Notes under the pieces: generated by a model
Databases searched by the model: none
The model's input: the letters and a program-made list of their open reading frames with translations, nothing else
Told to the model about the DNA's origin: nothing
Source: Aldehydirespirator sp965203635
GTDB lineage: Bacteria; Actinomycetota; Acidimicrobiia; Acidimicrobiales; Aldehydirespiratoraceae
NCBI GenBank assembly: GCA_965203635.1
Contig: OZ241903.1
Coordinates: 2,542,001-2,606,000, forward strand
DNA: 64,000 bases
Direction of reading: 5' to 3'
Shown here: one piece after another, positions 24,701 through 33,522 of the stretch
How positions within the stretch are numbered: the stretch's first letter is position 1
Layout of the letters: every line of letters starts with the position of its first letter
Program-made: the position numbers and the translations under genes

Positions 24701-25933
24701 ATGAGAGCGGAGCGGCGCGACATGGCCGTAATCGGTGCCGGTCCGGCCGGGGCCGCCGCAGCTATCAGGGCCGCGCGGGGCGGTGCCCGGGTGACGGTCT
24801 TCGAGAAGGGGTCTCCCGGTCGGGACAAGGTGTGCGGTGACGGCCTCACTCCCAGGGCGGTGGCGGCTCTCGATGAGCTCGGCATCACCCTCGACGGCGC
24901 GCACCGCATCGACGGGCTGCGAATGATCGCGGGCAGCACCCGGCGTGAGCTGCTGTGGCCCTCGAACAATCGGTTCGGCCCCCACGGAGCGGTGTGGCCC
25001 CGCCGGGCGCTGGACAAGCATCTCGTCGAGGCAGCCGAAGCGGCCGGTGCCGAGATCGTGTGGAACACCGAGGTGATGCCCACCCTCGCGGACGACGGCA
25101 AGGCAGTCGGCGTGGAGAGCGCCAAGGACGGCGGGCGCTGGTCGGCCGACCTGGTCGTGCTGGCCGCCGGTGCCCCTGGTGCAGCCGCCCGCGCGCTCGG
25201 TGCCGAGAGGGCCGGCACCGAGCCCTTCGGCCTCGCCATCCGCACCTACGCCCCCAGCCCCCGCCACGCCGACCGGCACCTCGAGGCCTGCCTCACTCTC
25301 CGGGGCGCCGAGGGCGGATGGGTCCCGGGCTACGGGTGGATGTTCCCGGCCGGTGACGGCACCGTGAACATCGGTGCGGGCTCGATGTCCACCATGAAAG
25401 GCTTCCGAAATCTCAACCTCAACCAACTGTTGAGTGATTACCGGGATCTGGTGGCCGACGAGTGGGAACTCGGCGACTACCTGGAGCGACCCCGGGCCTG
25501 GAGGCTTCCCATGAGCACCGTCCGGCGCCACGGTGGAGGGTGGGCCGCGGTGGGTGACGCGGCCGGGCTGATCAACCCGATGAACGGTGAGGGCATCGAC
25601 TACGGCTTGGAGTCGGGGATGATCCTGGCCGATCTGTTCCTCGAGAACCCGGCCACCGCCCCCGGCGCCTACGACCGCATCATCGGAGAACGCTTCGACG
25701 GCTTCCTGCGCACCGGACGGCGCTTCAGCTTCCTCATCGGTCATCCCTGGATCCTGCGAAACGGTCTGCGCTTGGCCGTCGGCACCCAGGCGGTCGCCAA
25801 CATCACCCTCCAGGTGATGGGCAACCTCATAGACGGCGAAACGGAGGGACTGGCGCCGCGGGTCCTGGATGTAGTCGACCGGGGACTGAAGCTCGCCGAT
25901 CCGCTGCTGCGCCGCACCCGCGCGGCCGCGTAG
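24701..25933 (+). CDS. Geranylgeranyl reductase family FAD-dependent oxidoreductase
   Basis: A 410-residue flavoprotein. The dinucleotide loop is VIGAGPAGAAAAIRAARGG, followed by DKVCGDGLTPRAV (the conserved Cys-Gly-Asp-Gly block), WPRRALD, and near the C-terminus AVGDAAGLINPMNGEGIDY. This is the pattern of the GGR/MenJ group, which saturates isoprenoid chains of quinones or lipids. A role on menaquinone is likely but unproven. It lies 15 bp behind the znuC-like gene and 7 bp ahead of ppc. Confidence 0.87.
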   Translation: MRAERRDMAVIGAGPAGAAAAIRAARGGARVTVFEKGSPGRDKVCGDGLTPRAVAALDELGITLDGAHRIDGLRMIAGSTRRELLWPSNNRFGPHGAVWPRRALDKHLVEAAEAAGAEIVWNTEVMPTLADDGKAVGVESAKDGGRWSADLVVLAAGAPGAAARALGAERAGTEPFGLAIRTYAPSPRHADRHLEACLTLRGAEGGWVPGYGWMFPAGDGTVNIGAGSMSTMKGFRNLNLNQLLSDYRDLVADEWELGDYLERPRAWRLPMSTVRRHGGGWAAVGDAAGLINPMNGEGIDYGLESGMILADLFLENPATAPGAYDRIIGERFDGFLRTGRRFSFLIGHPWILRNGLRLAVGTQAVANITLQVMGNLIDGETEGLAPRVLDVVDRGLKLADPLLRRTRAAA

Positions 25934-25940
25934 GAGCGCC

Positions 25941-28820
25941 ATGAGTACGGGGCCAGAAGCCGAGTCGCGGGCCCGAGCGGCCCGTGAGCGAAGCGAAGAT
26001 GAGCGGGAGACAGTGGCCCGAGCGGCCCGTGAGCGAAGCGAAGATGAGCGGGAGACAGTGGCCCGAGCGGCCCGTGAGCGGGAATCACGGCTCGACGGGC
26101 CGCTCGGAGAGCTCGACTCCGCGCTGCGCGGCGACATCCGGCGCATCGGCGCCCAACTCGGCGACACGCTGGTCCGCCAGCACGGTCCCGGGCTGCTCGA
26201 ACGGGTGGAGCAGGTGCGCGGCCTGGCCCGGGGTCTGCGCCGCAGCGATGAGGACAGCACGGCACTGGCCGAGCTGCTGGCCGATGTGGACGTGGCCGAG
26301 GCCGGCCTGCTGGCCAGGGCCTTCACCGTGTATTTCCACCTCGCCAACACCGCCGAGCAGGTGCACCGCATCGACGACCTCACCGAGAAGCGGGCGGCCG
26401 GCTCCAATCGCTTCGGCGAGATGGTCGGCCGGCTGCGCGAGATGGGCTACGCCGACGACGAGATAGTCGCCACCGTCAACTCGGCCGATCTGCGGCCGGT
26501 GTTCACCGCCCATCCGACCGAGGCGTCGCGCCGGTCGATCCTCGACAAGCTGGCCGAGATCTCCAGCCTGATCGAGCAGCGGGCCCAGGCCGGCGCCGAC
26601 GACACGGCCCGCCGCAGGGTGGACCGCAGGGTGGACGAGTTGATCGACGCCATCTGGCAAACCGACGAACTGCGCCGGCAGCGTCCCGACCCGGTGGACG
26701 AGGCCCGGTCGATCCTCTACTTCCTCACCGAGATCGCGGTGGAGGGTGTGCCCGAACTGCTCGACGACATCAACTCCGTGCTCGAGTCCGTGGGAGGCGA
26801 ACTCGATCCCGACCGGTCGCCCATCCGTTTCGGTTCATGGGTGGGCGGCGACCGGGACGGCAACCCCAACGTCACCCCGACCACCACCGTGGAGGTGCTC
26901 GAGTTCCAGCGTCACCGGGCTCTGCGCATCCTGGTGGAAGAGATAGAGGGGCTGTCGTCGGAGTTGAGCGTTGGGCTGGCGGTCCGCGGCGTCTCCGAGG
27001 AGCTGGTCGGGCGGCTCGCGGCCGACCATGAGCAGTTTCCCGAGGTCACGGCCCGGTTCGACACGCTCAGCGCGGGCGAGCCCTACCGCCAGAGGCTGGC
27101 CGTTGTCCACCGGCGCCTGATGGAGGCGGACCAACCGGTGCCGGGAGCCGGGGCCTACCGCTCGGCAGACGAGTTGGCCCACGATCTGGGGGTGATCGCG
27201 CGATCGCTGGAGGCCAACCACGGCCGACTGCTGGCCCACGGTCGGCTGGCCCGGGTGCGGCGCATCGTGGCCATGATCGGATTCGACCTCGCCACCCTGG
27301 ACATCCGCGAGCATTCCGAGCGTCACCACCGGGCCCTGGCCCGCCTGTTCGCGCCGCTTGGGATCGACTACGGCGGGCTCTCGGTAGCCGAACGGGCCGA
27401 GCTGCTCGCCGGTGAGCTGGCCGGCCCCCGGCCGCTGGCGCCGCGCGGGCGGTCCCTGGGGGACGGCGTCGAGGACGTGCTGGAGCTCTTCCGGGTGCTG
27501 CGCCGTCAGATGGACGTGCGGGGCGACCAGATCGTGCGCAGCTACATCGTGTCCATGACCCGGGGCGTCGATGACGTACTGGCGCCGGCCGTGCTGGCCC
27601 GGGAGGCCGGCCTCGTCGACCTGACCGCGGGAGTGGTCCGGCTGGGGTTCGTGCCCCTGTTCGAGACCATCGACGACCTGCGATCGGTCGGGCCGGTACT
27701 GCGGGATCTGCTGGCACTGGAGCCCTACCGGCGCCTCGTCGAATTGCGGGGCGGTATCCAGGAAGTGATGGTCGGCTACTCCGACTCCAACAAGGACGGC
27801 GGGATCACGACGTCGCAGTGGGAGATCCACAAGGCTCTGAGGGCCATCGCGGAGGTCTCGGACGCCACCGGGGTTCAGATAACGGTGTTCCACGGCCGGG
27901 GAGGCACCGTCGGGCGGGGCGGAGGACCCACCCACGCGTCGATCCTGGGCCAGCCGCCCGGCGCGGTGCGCGGCTCGGTCAAGATCACCGAGCAGGGCGA
28001 GGTGATAGCCGACAAGTACGGTCTGCCCCGTCTGGCTCATCGCAACCTCGACCTGGCCTTCGCAGCTGTGGTCGAGGCGTCGATGGCCCACCGGTCGCCC
28101 CGCCACGACCCCGAGGTGACCCGGCGGTGGGACCAGGTGATGGAGGCCGCCTCGGGCGCGGCCTACGACGCCTACCGGGCCTTCCTGCAGGCCCCCGGCC
28201 TAGTCGAGTACTTCCAATCGTCCACTCCGGTGGAGGAGCTGGCCGAGATGAACATCGGCTCCCGCCCGGCCCGGCGCAGCCGAGCCGACGAGGGGATCGA
28301 CGGGCTGCGAGCCATCCCCTGGGTGTTCGGCTGGACCCAGTCCCGCCAGATCGTGCCGGGCTGGTTCGGAGTCGGCGCCGGGCTGGCCGCGGCCCGCTCC
28401 GCCGGCATGGGGCCGGAGCTGGACGGCATGTACCAGTCCTGGCAGTTCTTCCGCACGTTCGTGTCCAACGTGGAGATGACCCTGTTCAAGACCGACCTGG
28501 CCATCGCCCGCCACTACGTGGCCACGCTCGTGGAACCGGCCCTGCACTGCCACTTCGACGCGGTGTGCGCCGAGTACGACCGGACCGTGGCCGAGATCAC
28601 TGCGCTAACCGGCAGGGGTCTGCTCGAGGACCTGCCCATCCTGCGTCGCACGCTGGCGGTGCGCGACGCCTATCTCGACCCGATCAACGTGCTGCAGGCC
28701 GACCTCCTGGCCCGGCACCGGGCCGGGCGGGCCGGAAGCTCTGCTGAGGACGAGCTGCTGCTTCGCACGCTGCTGCTCACCGTCAACGGGGTGGCCGCCG
28801 GCATGCGCAACACCGGTTGA
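25941..28820 (+). CDS. ppc: Phosphoenolpyruvate carboxylase with repeat-derived N-terminus
   Basis: A 959-residue PEPC, which makes oxaloacetate from PEP and bicarbonate to refill the TCA cycle. Catalytic blocks are VFTAHPTEASRRS, FGSWVGGDRDGNPNVTP, QEVMVGYSDSNKDGG, FHGRGGTVGRGGGP and the C-terminal NGVAAGMRNTG. The family core begins near residue 55 (LDSALRGDIRRIGAQLGDTL). The first 50 residues come from an inserted dispersed repeat: two identical 15-residue units ARAARERSEDERETV and a third partial one. A clear ribosome-binding site (aggag) precedes the ATG at 25941. GTG at 26058, inside the repeat, is an alternative start that would skip most of it. Confidence 0.95.
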   Translation: MSTGPEAESRARAARERSEDERETVARAARERSEDERETVARAARERESRLDGPLGELDSALRGDIRRIGAQLGDTLVRQHGPGLLERVEQVRGLARGLRRSDEDSTALAELLADVDVAEAGLLARAFTVYFHLANTAEQVHRIDDLTEKRAAGSNRFGEMVGRLREMGYADDEIVATVNSADLRPVFTAHPTEASRRSILDKLAEISSLIEQRAQAGADDTARRRVDRRVDELIDAIWQTDELRRQRPDPVDEARSILYFLTEIAVEGVPELLDDINSVLESVGGELDPDRSPIRFGSWVGGDRDGNPNVTPTTTVEVLEFQRHRALRILVEEIEGLSSELSVGLAVRGVSEELVGRLAADHEQFPEVTARFDTLSAGEPYRQRLAVVHRRLMEADQPVPGAGAYRSADELAHDLGVIARSLEANHGRLLAHGRLARVRRIVAMIGFDLATLDIREHSERHHRALARLFAPLGIDYGGLSVAERAELLAGELAGPRPLAPRGRSLGDGVEDVLELFRVLRRQMDVRGDQIVRSYIVSMTRGVDDVLAPAVLAREAGLVDLTAGVVRLGFVPLFETIDDLRSVGPVLRDLLALEPYRRLVELRGGIQEVMVGYSDSNKDGGITTSQWEIHKALRAIAEVSDATGVQITVFHGRGGTVGRGGGPTHASILGQPPGAVRGSVKITEQGEVIADKYGLPRLAHRNLDLAFAAVVEASMAHRSPRHDPEVTRRWDQVMEAASGAAYDAYRAFLQAPGLVEYFQSSTPVEELAEMNIGSRPARRSRADEGIDGLRAIPWVFGWTQSRQIVPGWFGVGAGLAAARSAGMGPELDGMYQSWQFFRTFVSNVEMTLFKTDLAIARHYVATLVEPALHCHFDAVCAEYDRTVAEITALTGRGLLEDLPILRRTLAVRDAYLDPINVLQADLLARHRAGRAGSSAEDELLLRTLLLTVNGVAAGMRNTG
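25971..26081 (+). repeat. Dispersed repeat, copy 3: tandem and inside ppc
   Basis: Two identical 45 bp units (25971-26015, 26016-26060) and a third cut off after 21 bp. All carry gcccgagcggcccgtgagcg, and the two full units go on with aagcgaagatgagcgggag. The unit length is a multiple of three, so the ppc frame is kept. Confidence 0.92.
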
Positions 28821-28836
28821 GCACTGCGGCGTGGCT

Positions 28837-28885
28837 TCCGCTCTTGCTCGTTTCGCTCACGGGCCGCTCGGGCCACGGCCTCGCT
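28837..28885 (-). repeat. Dispersed repeat, copy 4 (inverse orientation)
   Basis: A full-length copy read on the minus strand, lying between the convergent ppc stop (28820) and the monooxygenase stop (28919). It starts 16 bp behind ppc. Confidence 0.87.
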
Positions 28886-28918
28886 GAGCGACTCACCGGG
28901 ATCCCCGCGGGTCGCCGC

Positions 28919-30829
28919 CTACCCGCTCGGCCTCTGGATCAACTCGAAGTCTGCTGGGTTCGGGGCGCGGGTCTGGCGCCAGTAGTCGATCAGCGGCAGC
29001 GGCCAGTTCTGGGCGATCCGGCCGCTGGGGCTCTTGTACCAGCTGTTCACGTCGGAGATGCCCCAAGCCATCTGCGAGTTGTGCTCGTCCATCCTTGCCG
29101 CGTAACGCTCGTAGGCGCCGGTCCGGCAGTCCATGGCCGCCGCACCCCGGGAGGCCAGCAGGCGCAGGCACTCGACCACGTAGTGGGTCGCGCACTCGGA
29201 GAAGTAGATGATGCTGCCGTTGACGACGATGTTGGTGTTCGGCCCGTAGATGCAGAACAGGTTGGGGAATCCGGGGACGCAAACGCCGTTGTAGGCGCGG
29301 GCGTCGCCGTTCCACGCCTCGTGCAGGTCGGCGCCGCCGCGCCCGGTCACCCGCATCGGCATCAGGAACTCCGAGGCCCTGAAGCCGGTGCCGAACACGA
29401 TCACGTCGGCCCGGTGCAGGCGCCCGTCGGCCCCCCTCACTCCCTCCGGCTCGATCCGCTCGATGCCGTCGCTGACCAGCTCCACGTTGGGCCGCTTGAG
29501 CGTGCTGGCCCAGATGCCGTTGTCGAGCACGACCCTCTTGGACCCCACCGGGTAGTTGGGAACCACCTTCTCCAGCAGGTCGGGGCGGTCGCCGAACTGC
29601 GACCTCAGGTAGAGGGTCAGCAGGCGCCGGGTCTCCTCGTTGCGGCGGCTCACGGCCCGATCCAGCGGTCCGTCCCAGGCCGGGTCTCGTCGAAGCGCTC
29701 CGACAGTGCCCTCGTGGGTGCACCAGAACAGCCGCAGCCGGAACCAGTGCGCATAGCCGGGGATCAGCCGGAAGAGTTCCAGCAGACCCTCGGCCAGCGG
29801 CTCGTGGTAGACGGGCCGAGGGATCAGCCACGGCGGCGTGCGCTGGAACACCGTCACGTGGGCGGCTTCTTCGGCCAGGTGCGGGATGAACTGCAGGGCG
29901 CTGGCCCCGGTGCCGATCACGGCCACCCGCAGGCCGTCCCAGTCGATGTCGTGGCGCCACGAGGAGCTGTGGAACCGCTCCCCCGCGAAGCTGTCGACGC
30001 CCTCGATTTGGGGCATCAGCGGCTGGTTGAGCTGACCGACTGCGGACACGACCGCGCCGGCGGTGACTTCCTCGGCTCCGCTGGGTGTGTCGAGCCGGAT
30101 CAGCCAGTGACGGGCGTCGTCGTCCCAGGCCAGCGACTCGACCCGGACACCGAAGCGGATCCGGTCGCGGATGCCCCATCGGCCGGCGCAGTCCTGGAAG
30201 TAGTCGAGCAGGACCGGCTGGCTGGAGTGGTACTCGGGCCAGTCCGGACGCTGCTCCCCGGCGTATGAGTACACGTGGTTGAACACGTCCACCCGGCAGC
30301 CCGGATAGGTGTTCTCCAGCCAGGTCCCGCCCACGTCGCCGTTCTTGTCGAGAACCACGCAGTCGATCCCGGCCTGCTTGAGCCGGTGGGCGGCCAGGAT
30401 GCCCGACATCCCCGCCCCGATCACCGCTACCGGGTAGTCGGCATCGGTGGGCGGCCAGCCGTCCTCGCTGATGGGTTCAGGCACTCGCAGATCCCCGGTG
30501 ACGGCCAATTCCTCGGCGAGCATTTGCCGGTAGCCGTCGTCCAATTCCGCGCCGGTGAGCCAGTCGATCAGGGACGGAACCAAGTCATCGGCGGGACCGT
30601 CGGCGCCGGCTTGCGACGAGACCAGGTGCTGAAGGCCGGAGGAGGCGAGTGCGCGAGCCCGCTCCAGTTGCTGCTCGTCCCAGCCGCCGTCGGGTTGGAG
30701 GGCCAGATCCGGGTTGAGCCACAGGCCTGCCGGTGTCAGGCCGGGGTCGCCGGTGGCGTGGGCCAGCGCGGCCAGCAGGCTGGGAAGGTCGGCGGCTCCC
30801 AGTAGCCGTTCGATCTGCTGTGTGTCCAT
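28919..30829 (-). CDS. Flavin-containing (Baeyer-Villiger-type) monooxygenase
   Basis: A 636-residue class B flavoprotein monooxygenase. The FAD loop VIGAGMSGILAAHRLKQAG is followed by GGTWLENTYPGCRVD, the Baeyer-Villiger fingerprint FAGERFHSSSWRHD, the NADPH loop VIGTGASALQFIP and the C-terminal FGTGFRASEFLMP. An N-terminal helical extension of about 125 residues precedes the first Rossmann domain, as in the larger phenylacetone/steroid BVMO subgroup. It likely inserts oxygen beside a ketone, for example in steroid or cyclic-ketone breakdown. It is downstream of the DsbA-like gene by 18 bp. Confidence 0.9.
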   Translation of the reverse strand: MDTQQIERLLGAADLPSLLAALAHATGDPGLTPAGLWLNPDLALQPDGGWDEQQLERARALASSGLQHLVSSQAGADGPADDLVPSLIDWLTGAELDDGYRQMLAEELAVTGDLRVPEPISEDGWPPTDADYPVAVIGAGMSGILAAHRLKQAGIDCVVLDKNGDVGGTWLENTYPGCRVDVFNHVYSYAGEQRPDWPEYHSSQPVLLDYFQDCAGRWGIRDRIRFGVRVESLAWDDDARHWLIRLDTPSGAEEVTAGAVVSAVGQLNQPLMPQIEGVDSFAGERFHSSSWRHDIDWDGLRVAVIGTGASALQFIPHLAEEAAHVTVFQRTPPWLIPRPVYHEPLAEGLLELFRLIPGYAHWFRLRLFWCTHEGTVGALRRDPAWDGPLDRAVSRRNEETRRLLTLYLRSQFGDRPDLLEKVVPNYPVGSKRVVLDNGIWASTLKRPNVELVSDGIERIEPEGVRGADGRLHRADVIVFGTGFRASEFLMPMRVTGRGGADLHEAWNGDARAYNGVCVPGFPNLFCIYGPNTNIVVNGSIIYFSECATHYVVECLRLLASRGAAAMDCRTGAYERYAARMDEHNSQMAWGISDVNSWYKSPSGRIAQNWPLPLIDYWRQTRAPNPADFELIQRPSG

Positions 30830-30847
30830 CTCCGGTCCCCGCCGGGA

Positions 30848-31546
30848 CTACGAGCGGTCGAAGGTGATGACCTCGCCCCGGTTGATGCTGACCCAGTCGC
30901 GGGCCTCTATGTAGGGGCGGAAGACCTCCGCGATCTCCCGTTCGTCGTCACGGGACTTGGGCCGCTGGATCTCGTAGAGGTGCGGGAACTCCAGCCAGGC
31001 CGTCACCGCGTCCCACAGCCGCAGGGCCTCGTCCCCGAACGGCGGGTCGATCAGCACCGGGCCGAACAGGGCCTGCTCTCCGAAGAACAGGGTCGGCACG
31101 CCGAAGCCTCCCGCGGTCACCACCCGGTCGTGCTCTGCCTTGACCACGTCGTGGGTGGTGCTGTCATCGAGGGCCTCGTCCACCGTGGCCGGGTCGAGGC
31201 CGATCTCTCCCAGCAGTTCCCGGGCCACATCGGGCTCGTGCACCCGCAGTCCCTCCTCGTGCAGGGCCCGGCCCGAGCGCTCGTACCAGGCGTCGAGCTG
31301 GTCCATGCTCCGGCGCCGCAGCACCGCGCCGATGCGCATCAGCGACCAGCCGTAGGACCAGGGCCGCTCCCACGGGTGCTTCTTGCCCTCGAAGCGGTTG
31401 ATCTCCTCCAGGCTGAAGAAGCGCCAGTTGATCTCCAGCCCGTTCTGGCTGCGGACGTCCCGGATCCATCTCGACGTCTGGTAGGCCCACGGGCACAGCA
31501 CGTCGAAGTGGAAGTCCACCACGCCGGTGTCGACAGTGTCGGTCAT
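30848..31546 (-). CDS. DsbA-family protein, Rv2466c-like
   Basis: A 232-residue thioredoxin-fold protein with the inserted helical domain of the DsbA/FrnE group. The opening VVDFHFDVLCPWAYQTSRWI corresponds to the mycothiol-dependent reductase Rv2466c, whose motif is CPWC. Here it is CPWA, so only the first cysteine remains. The later cis-Pro region reads GGFGVPTLFFGEQALFGPV. A single-Cys form could still work with mycothiol. ATG at 31546 is used. It is divergent from the carboxylase operon. Confidence 0.8.
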   Translation of the reverse strand: MTDTVDTGVVDFHFDVLCPWAYQTSRWIRDVRSQNGLEINWRFFSLEEINRFEGKKHPWERPWSYGWSLMRIGAVLRRRSMDQLDAWYERSGRALHEEGLRVHEPDVARELLGEIGLDPATVDEALDDSTTHDVVKAEHDRVVTAGGFGVPTLFFGEQALFGPVLIDPPFGDEALRLWDAVTAWLEFPHLYEIQRPKSRDDEREIAEVFRPYIEARDWVSINRGEVITFDRS

Positions 31547-31670
31547 GGCGCCCATCATTACACCGCCACGCCGATCCCCCACTGCTGTCGTCGGGCGCGA
31601 GCCGGTCATGTCGCGGCTACACGCGGACGCGGGGCCGGTGCGGGGGGCGGGCTGCGGTAGTTTCTCTGCG

Positions 31671-33365
31671 GTGAAGATCGACGCTGGCGGCCCTGCCAGC
31701 CTGCCCCGCCTGCTGGCACCCGCGCTGCCGACGGCCGTGAACGCGGGCAGCGAGCCGTTCCGCCAGAATCGCGACGACGTGCTGGAGCAGCTCGCCGAGA
31801 TCGAGGAGCTGCTCGACGAGGCCGATGCGGGCGGCGGCCCCGCCTCGATGGAGCGGCTGCGGTCGCGGGGCAAGCTGCCCATCCGGGAGCGCATCGCCAA
31901 CGTGATCGACCCCAACAGCCCGTTCCTGGAGATCAGCGCGCTGGCCGCCTACCACTCCGACTACACCATGGGCGGCGGGATGGTGGTCGGCGTCGGCGTG
32001 ATCGGCGGCGCCGAGTGCGTGATCATGGGCAACGACCCCAGCGTCCTGGCCGGCGCCCTCACCCCGTACGCCAGCAAGAAGTGGATGCGGGCCCTGGAAA
32101 TCGCCCGCGACAACCACATCCCGTATGTCAGCTTCGTCGAGTCGGCCGGCGCGGACCTGCGCCTCGGGGGCAGCGACGGCGGCGGCTCGCAGTTCACCGG
32201 CGGGGGCAGCAGCCGGGTCCAGACCACTCATTTCGCGGAGTCGGGCCGGTTCTTCTACGAGATGATCGAGCTGTCCAAGATGCGCATACCGACGGTGTGC
32301 GTGGTGTTCGGGTCGTCCACTGCCGGGGGCGCCTACCAGCCGGGCCTGTCCGACTACAACATCGTGGTAGCCGACCAGTCCAAGATCTTCCTGGCCGGAC
32401 CGCCGCTGGTGAAGATGGCGACCGGTGAGGAGTCCGACGACGAGACCCTGGGCGGCGCCCGCCTCCACGCCGAGGTGTCCGGTCTGGGTGACTACTTCGC
32501 CACCGACGAGATGGACGCCATCCGCATGTGCCGCGAGGTGATGTCGCACCTCAACCGGCGCAAGCCCCATCCCGGCCCGACCATGGCCGCCGATCCCCCG
32601 GTGCACGACCCCGAGGAGCTGCTGGGGCTGGTGAGCCGGGACCTGCGCCAGCCCTTCGACATGCGCGAGGTGATCGCCCGGGTGGTGGACGGTTCCCGCT
32701 TCGAGGAGTACAAGGCCCGCTACGGAACCACGCTGGTGTGCGGCTGGGCGTCGATCTGCGGCTACCCGGTGGGGATCCTGGCCAACAACGGCGTGCTCTA
32801 CCCCGACTCGTCCCAGAAGGCCGCCACCTTCATCCAGCTCTGCAACCAGATCGACGTCCCGCTGGTCTTCCTCCAGAACATCACCGGCTACATGGTCGGG
32901 CGGGACTACGAGGCCGACGGCATGGTGAAGAAGGGCTCGCAGATGATCAACGCGGTGACCAACTCCACGGTCCCGCACTTGACCGTGATCATCGGGTCTT
33001 CCTACGGGGCGGGAACGTACGGCATGTCGGGACGGGCCTTCGGCAACCGCTTCACCTGGCTGTGGCCCACGGCCAAGATCGCGGTGATGGGCCCCAAGCA
33101 GATCGCCGGGGTGATGTCGCAGGTGCGACGGGCCCGGGCAGCCCGCAAGGGCGAGCCCTTCGACGAGGAGGAGGACGCCCGGATCGTGGCCCAGGCCGAG
33201 GCCATCCAGGAGCGGGGCTCGCTGGCGCTGCGAGCCACCGGCGCCATCAGCGACGACGGGATCATCGACCCCCGCGACACCCGCAACGTACTGGGCATGT
33301 GCCTGTCGGTCGTGGGGAACCGGGCCATCACCGGCGCCGAGGGCTACGGGGTGTTCAGGCTGTGA
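31671..33365 (+). CDS. Acyl-CoA carboxylase beta subunit (carboxyltransferase)
   Basis: A 564-residue carboxyltransferase of the MCC/PCC beta type. The paired crotonase-like halves show VESAGADLRLGGSDGGG, GSSTAGGAYQPGLSDY, LAGPPLVKMATGE, then QNITGYMVGRDYEADG and GSSYGAGTYGMSGRAF. It moves the carboxyl group from biotin to an acyl-CoA. The resemblance is strongest to methylcrotonyl- and geranyl-CoA carboxylases. GTG at 31671 is chosen. The biotin-bearing subunit follows after about 160 bp that contain two hairpin repeats. Confidence 0.92.
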   Translation: MKIDAGGPASLPRLLAPALPTAVNAGSEPFRQNRDDVLEQLAEIEELLDEADAGGGPASMERLRSRGKLPIRERIANVIDPNSPFLEISALAAYHSDYTMGGGMVVGVGVIGGAECVIMGNDPSVLAGALTPYASKKWMRALEIARDNHIPYVSFVESAGADLRLGGSDGGGSQFTGGGSSRVQTTHFAESGRFFYEMIELSKMRIPTVCVVFGSSTAGGAYQPGLSDYNIVVADQSKIFLAGPPLVKMATGEESDDETLGGARLHAEVSGLGDYFATDEMDAIRMCREVMSHLNRRKPHPGPTMAADPPVHDPEELLGLVSRDLRQPFDMREVIARVVDGSRFEEYKARYGTTLVCGWASICGYPVGILANNGVLYPDSSQKAATFIQLCNQIDVPLVFLQNITGYMVGRDYEADGMVKKGSQMINAVTNSTVPHLTVIIGSSYGAGTYGMSGRAFGNRFTWLWPTAKIAVMGPKQIAGVMSQVRRARAARKGEPFDEEEDARIVAQAEAIQERGSLALRATGAISDDGIIDPRDTRNVLGMCLSVVGNRAITGAEGYGVFRL

Positions 33366-33377
33366 GCGCACCACTCC

Positions 33378-33509
33378 GGAATTGGCAGCGTTTTGCACGG
33401 GAGACGTGCGTTCTGCTGCCAATTCGGATCGACGGAGGTCATGTGGCGGCCTGCTACCTGGAATTGGCAGCGTTTTGCACGGGAGACGTGCGTTCTGCTG
33501 CCAATTCGG
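33378..33509. repeat. Twin 50-bp hairpin repeats between the carboxylase genes
   Basis: Two identical 50 bp copies (33378-33427 and 33460-33509) separated by 32 bp. Each is an inverted repeat with arms gaattggcagc and gctgccaattc and an inner gcac/gtgc stem. They lie in the intercistronic space 12 bp behind the beta-subunit stop, where such a structure could act on message stability or partial termination. Confidence 0.9.
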
Positions 33510-33522
33510 GTCGGGGCTGGTT

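Noticed and set aside
25971..26081. Coiled-coil domain native to PEP carboxylase
   Set aside because: The same DNA is found at five intergenic places, so it is an inserted repeat rather than an ancestral domain.
23732..26407. 891-codon minus-strand open frame
   Set aside because: It is antisense to the znuC-like, reductase and ppc genes, all of which have intact motifs; long antisense frames are expected at this GC content.
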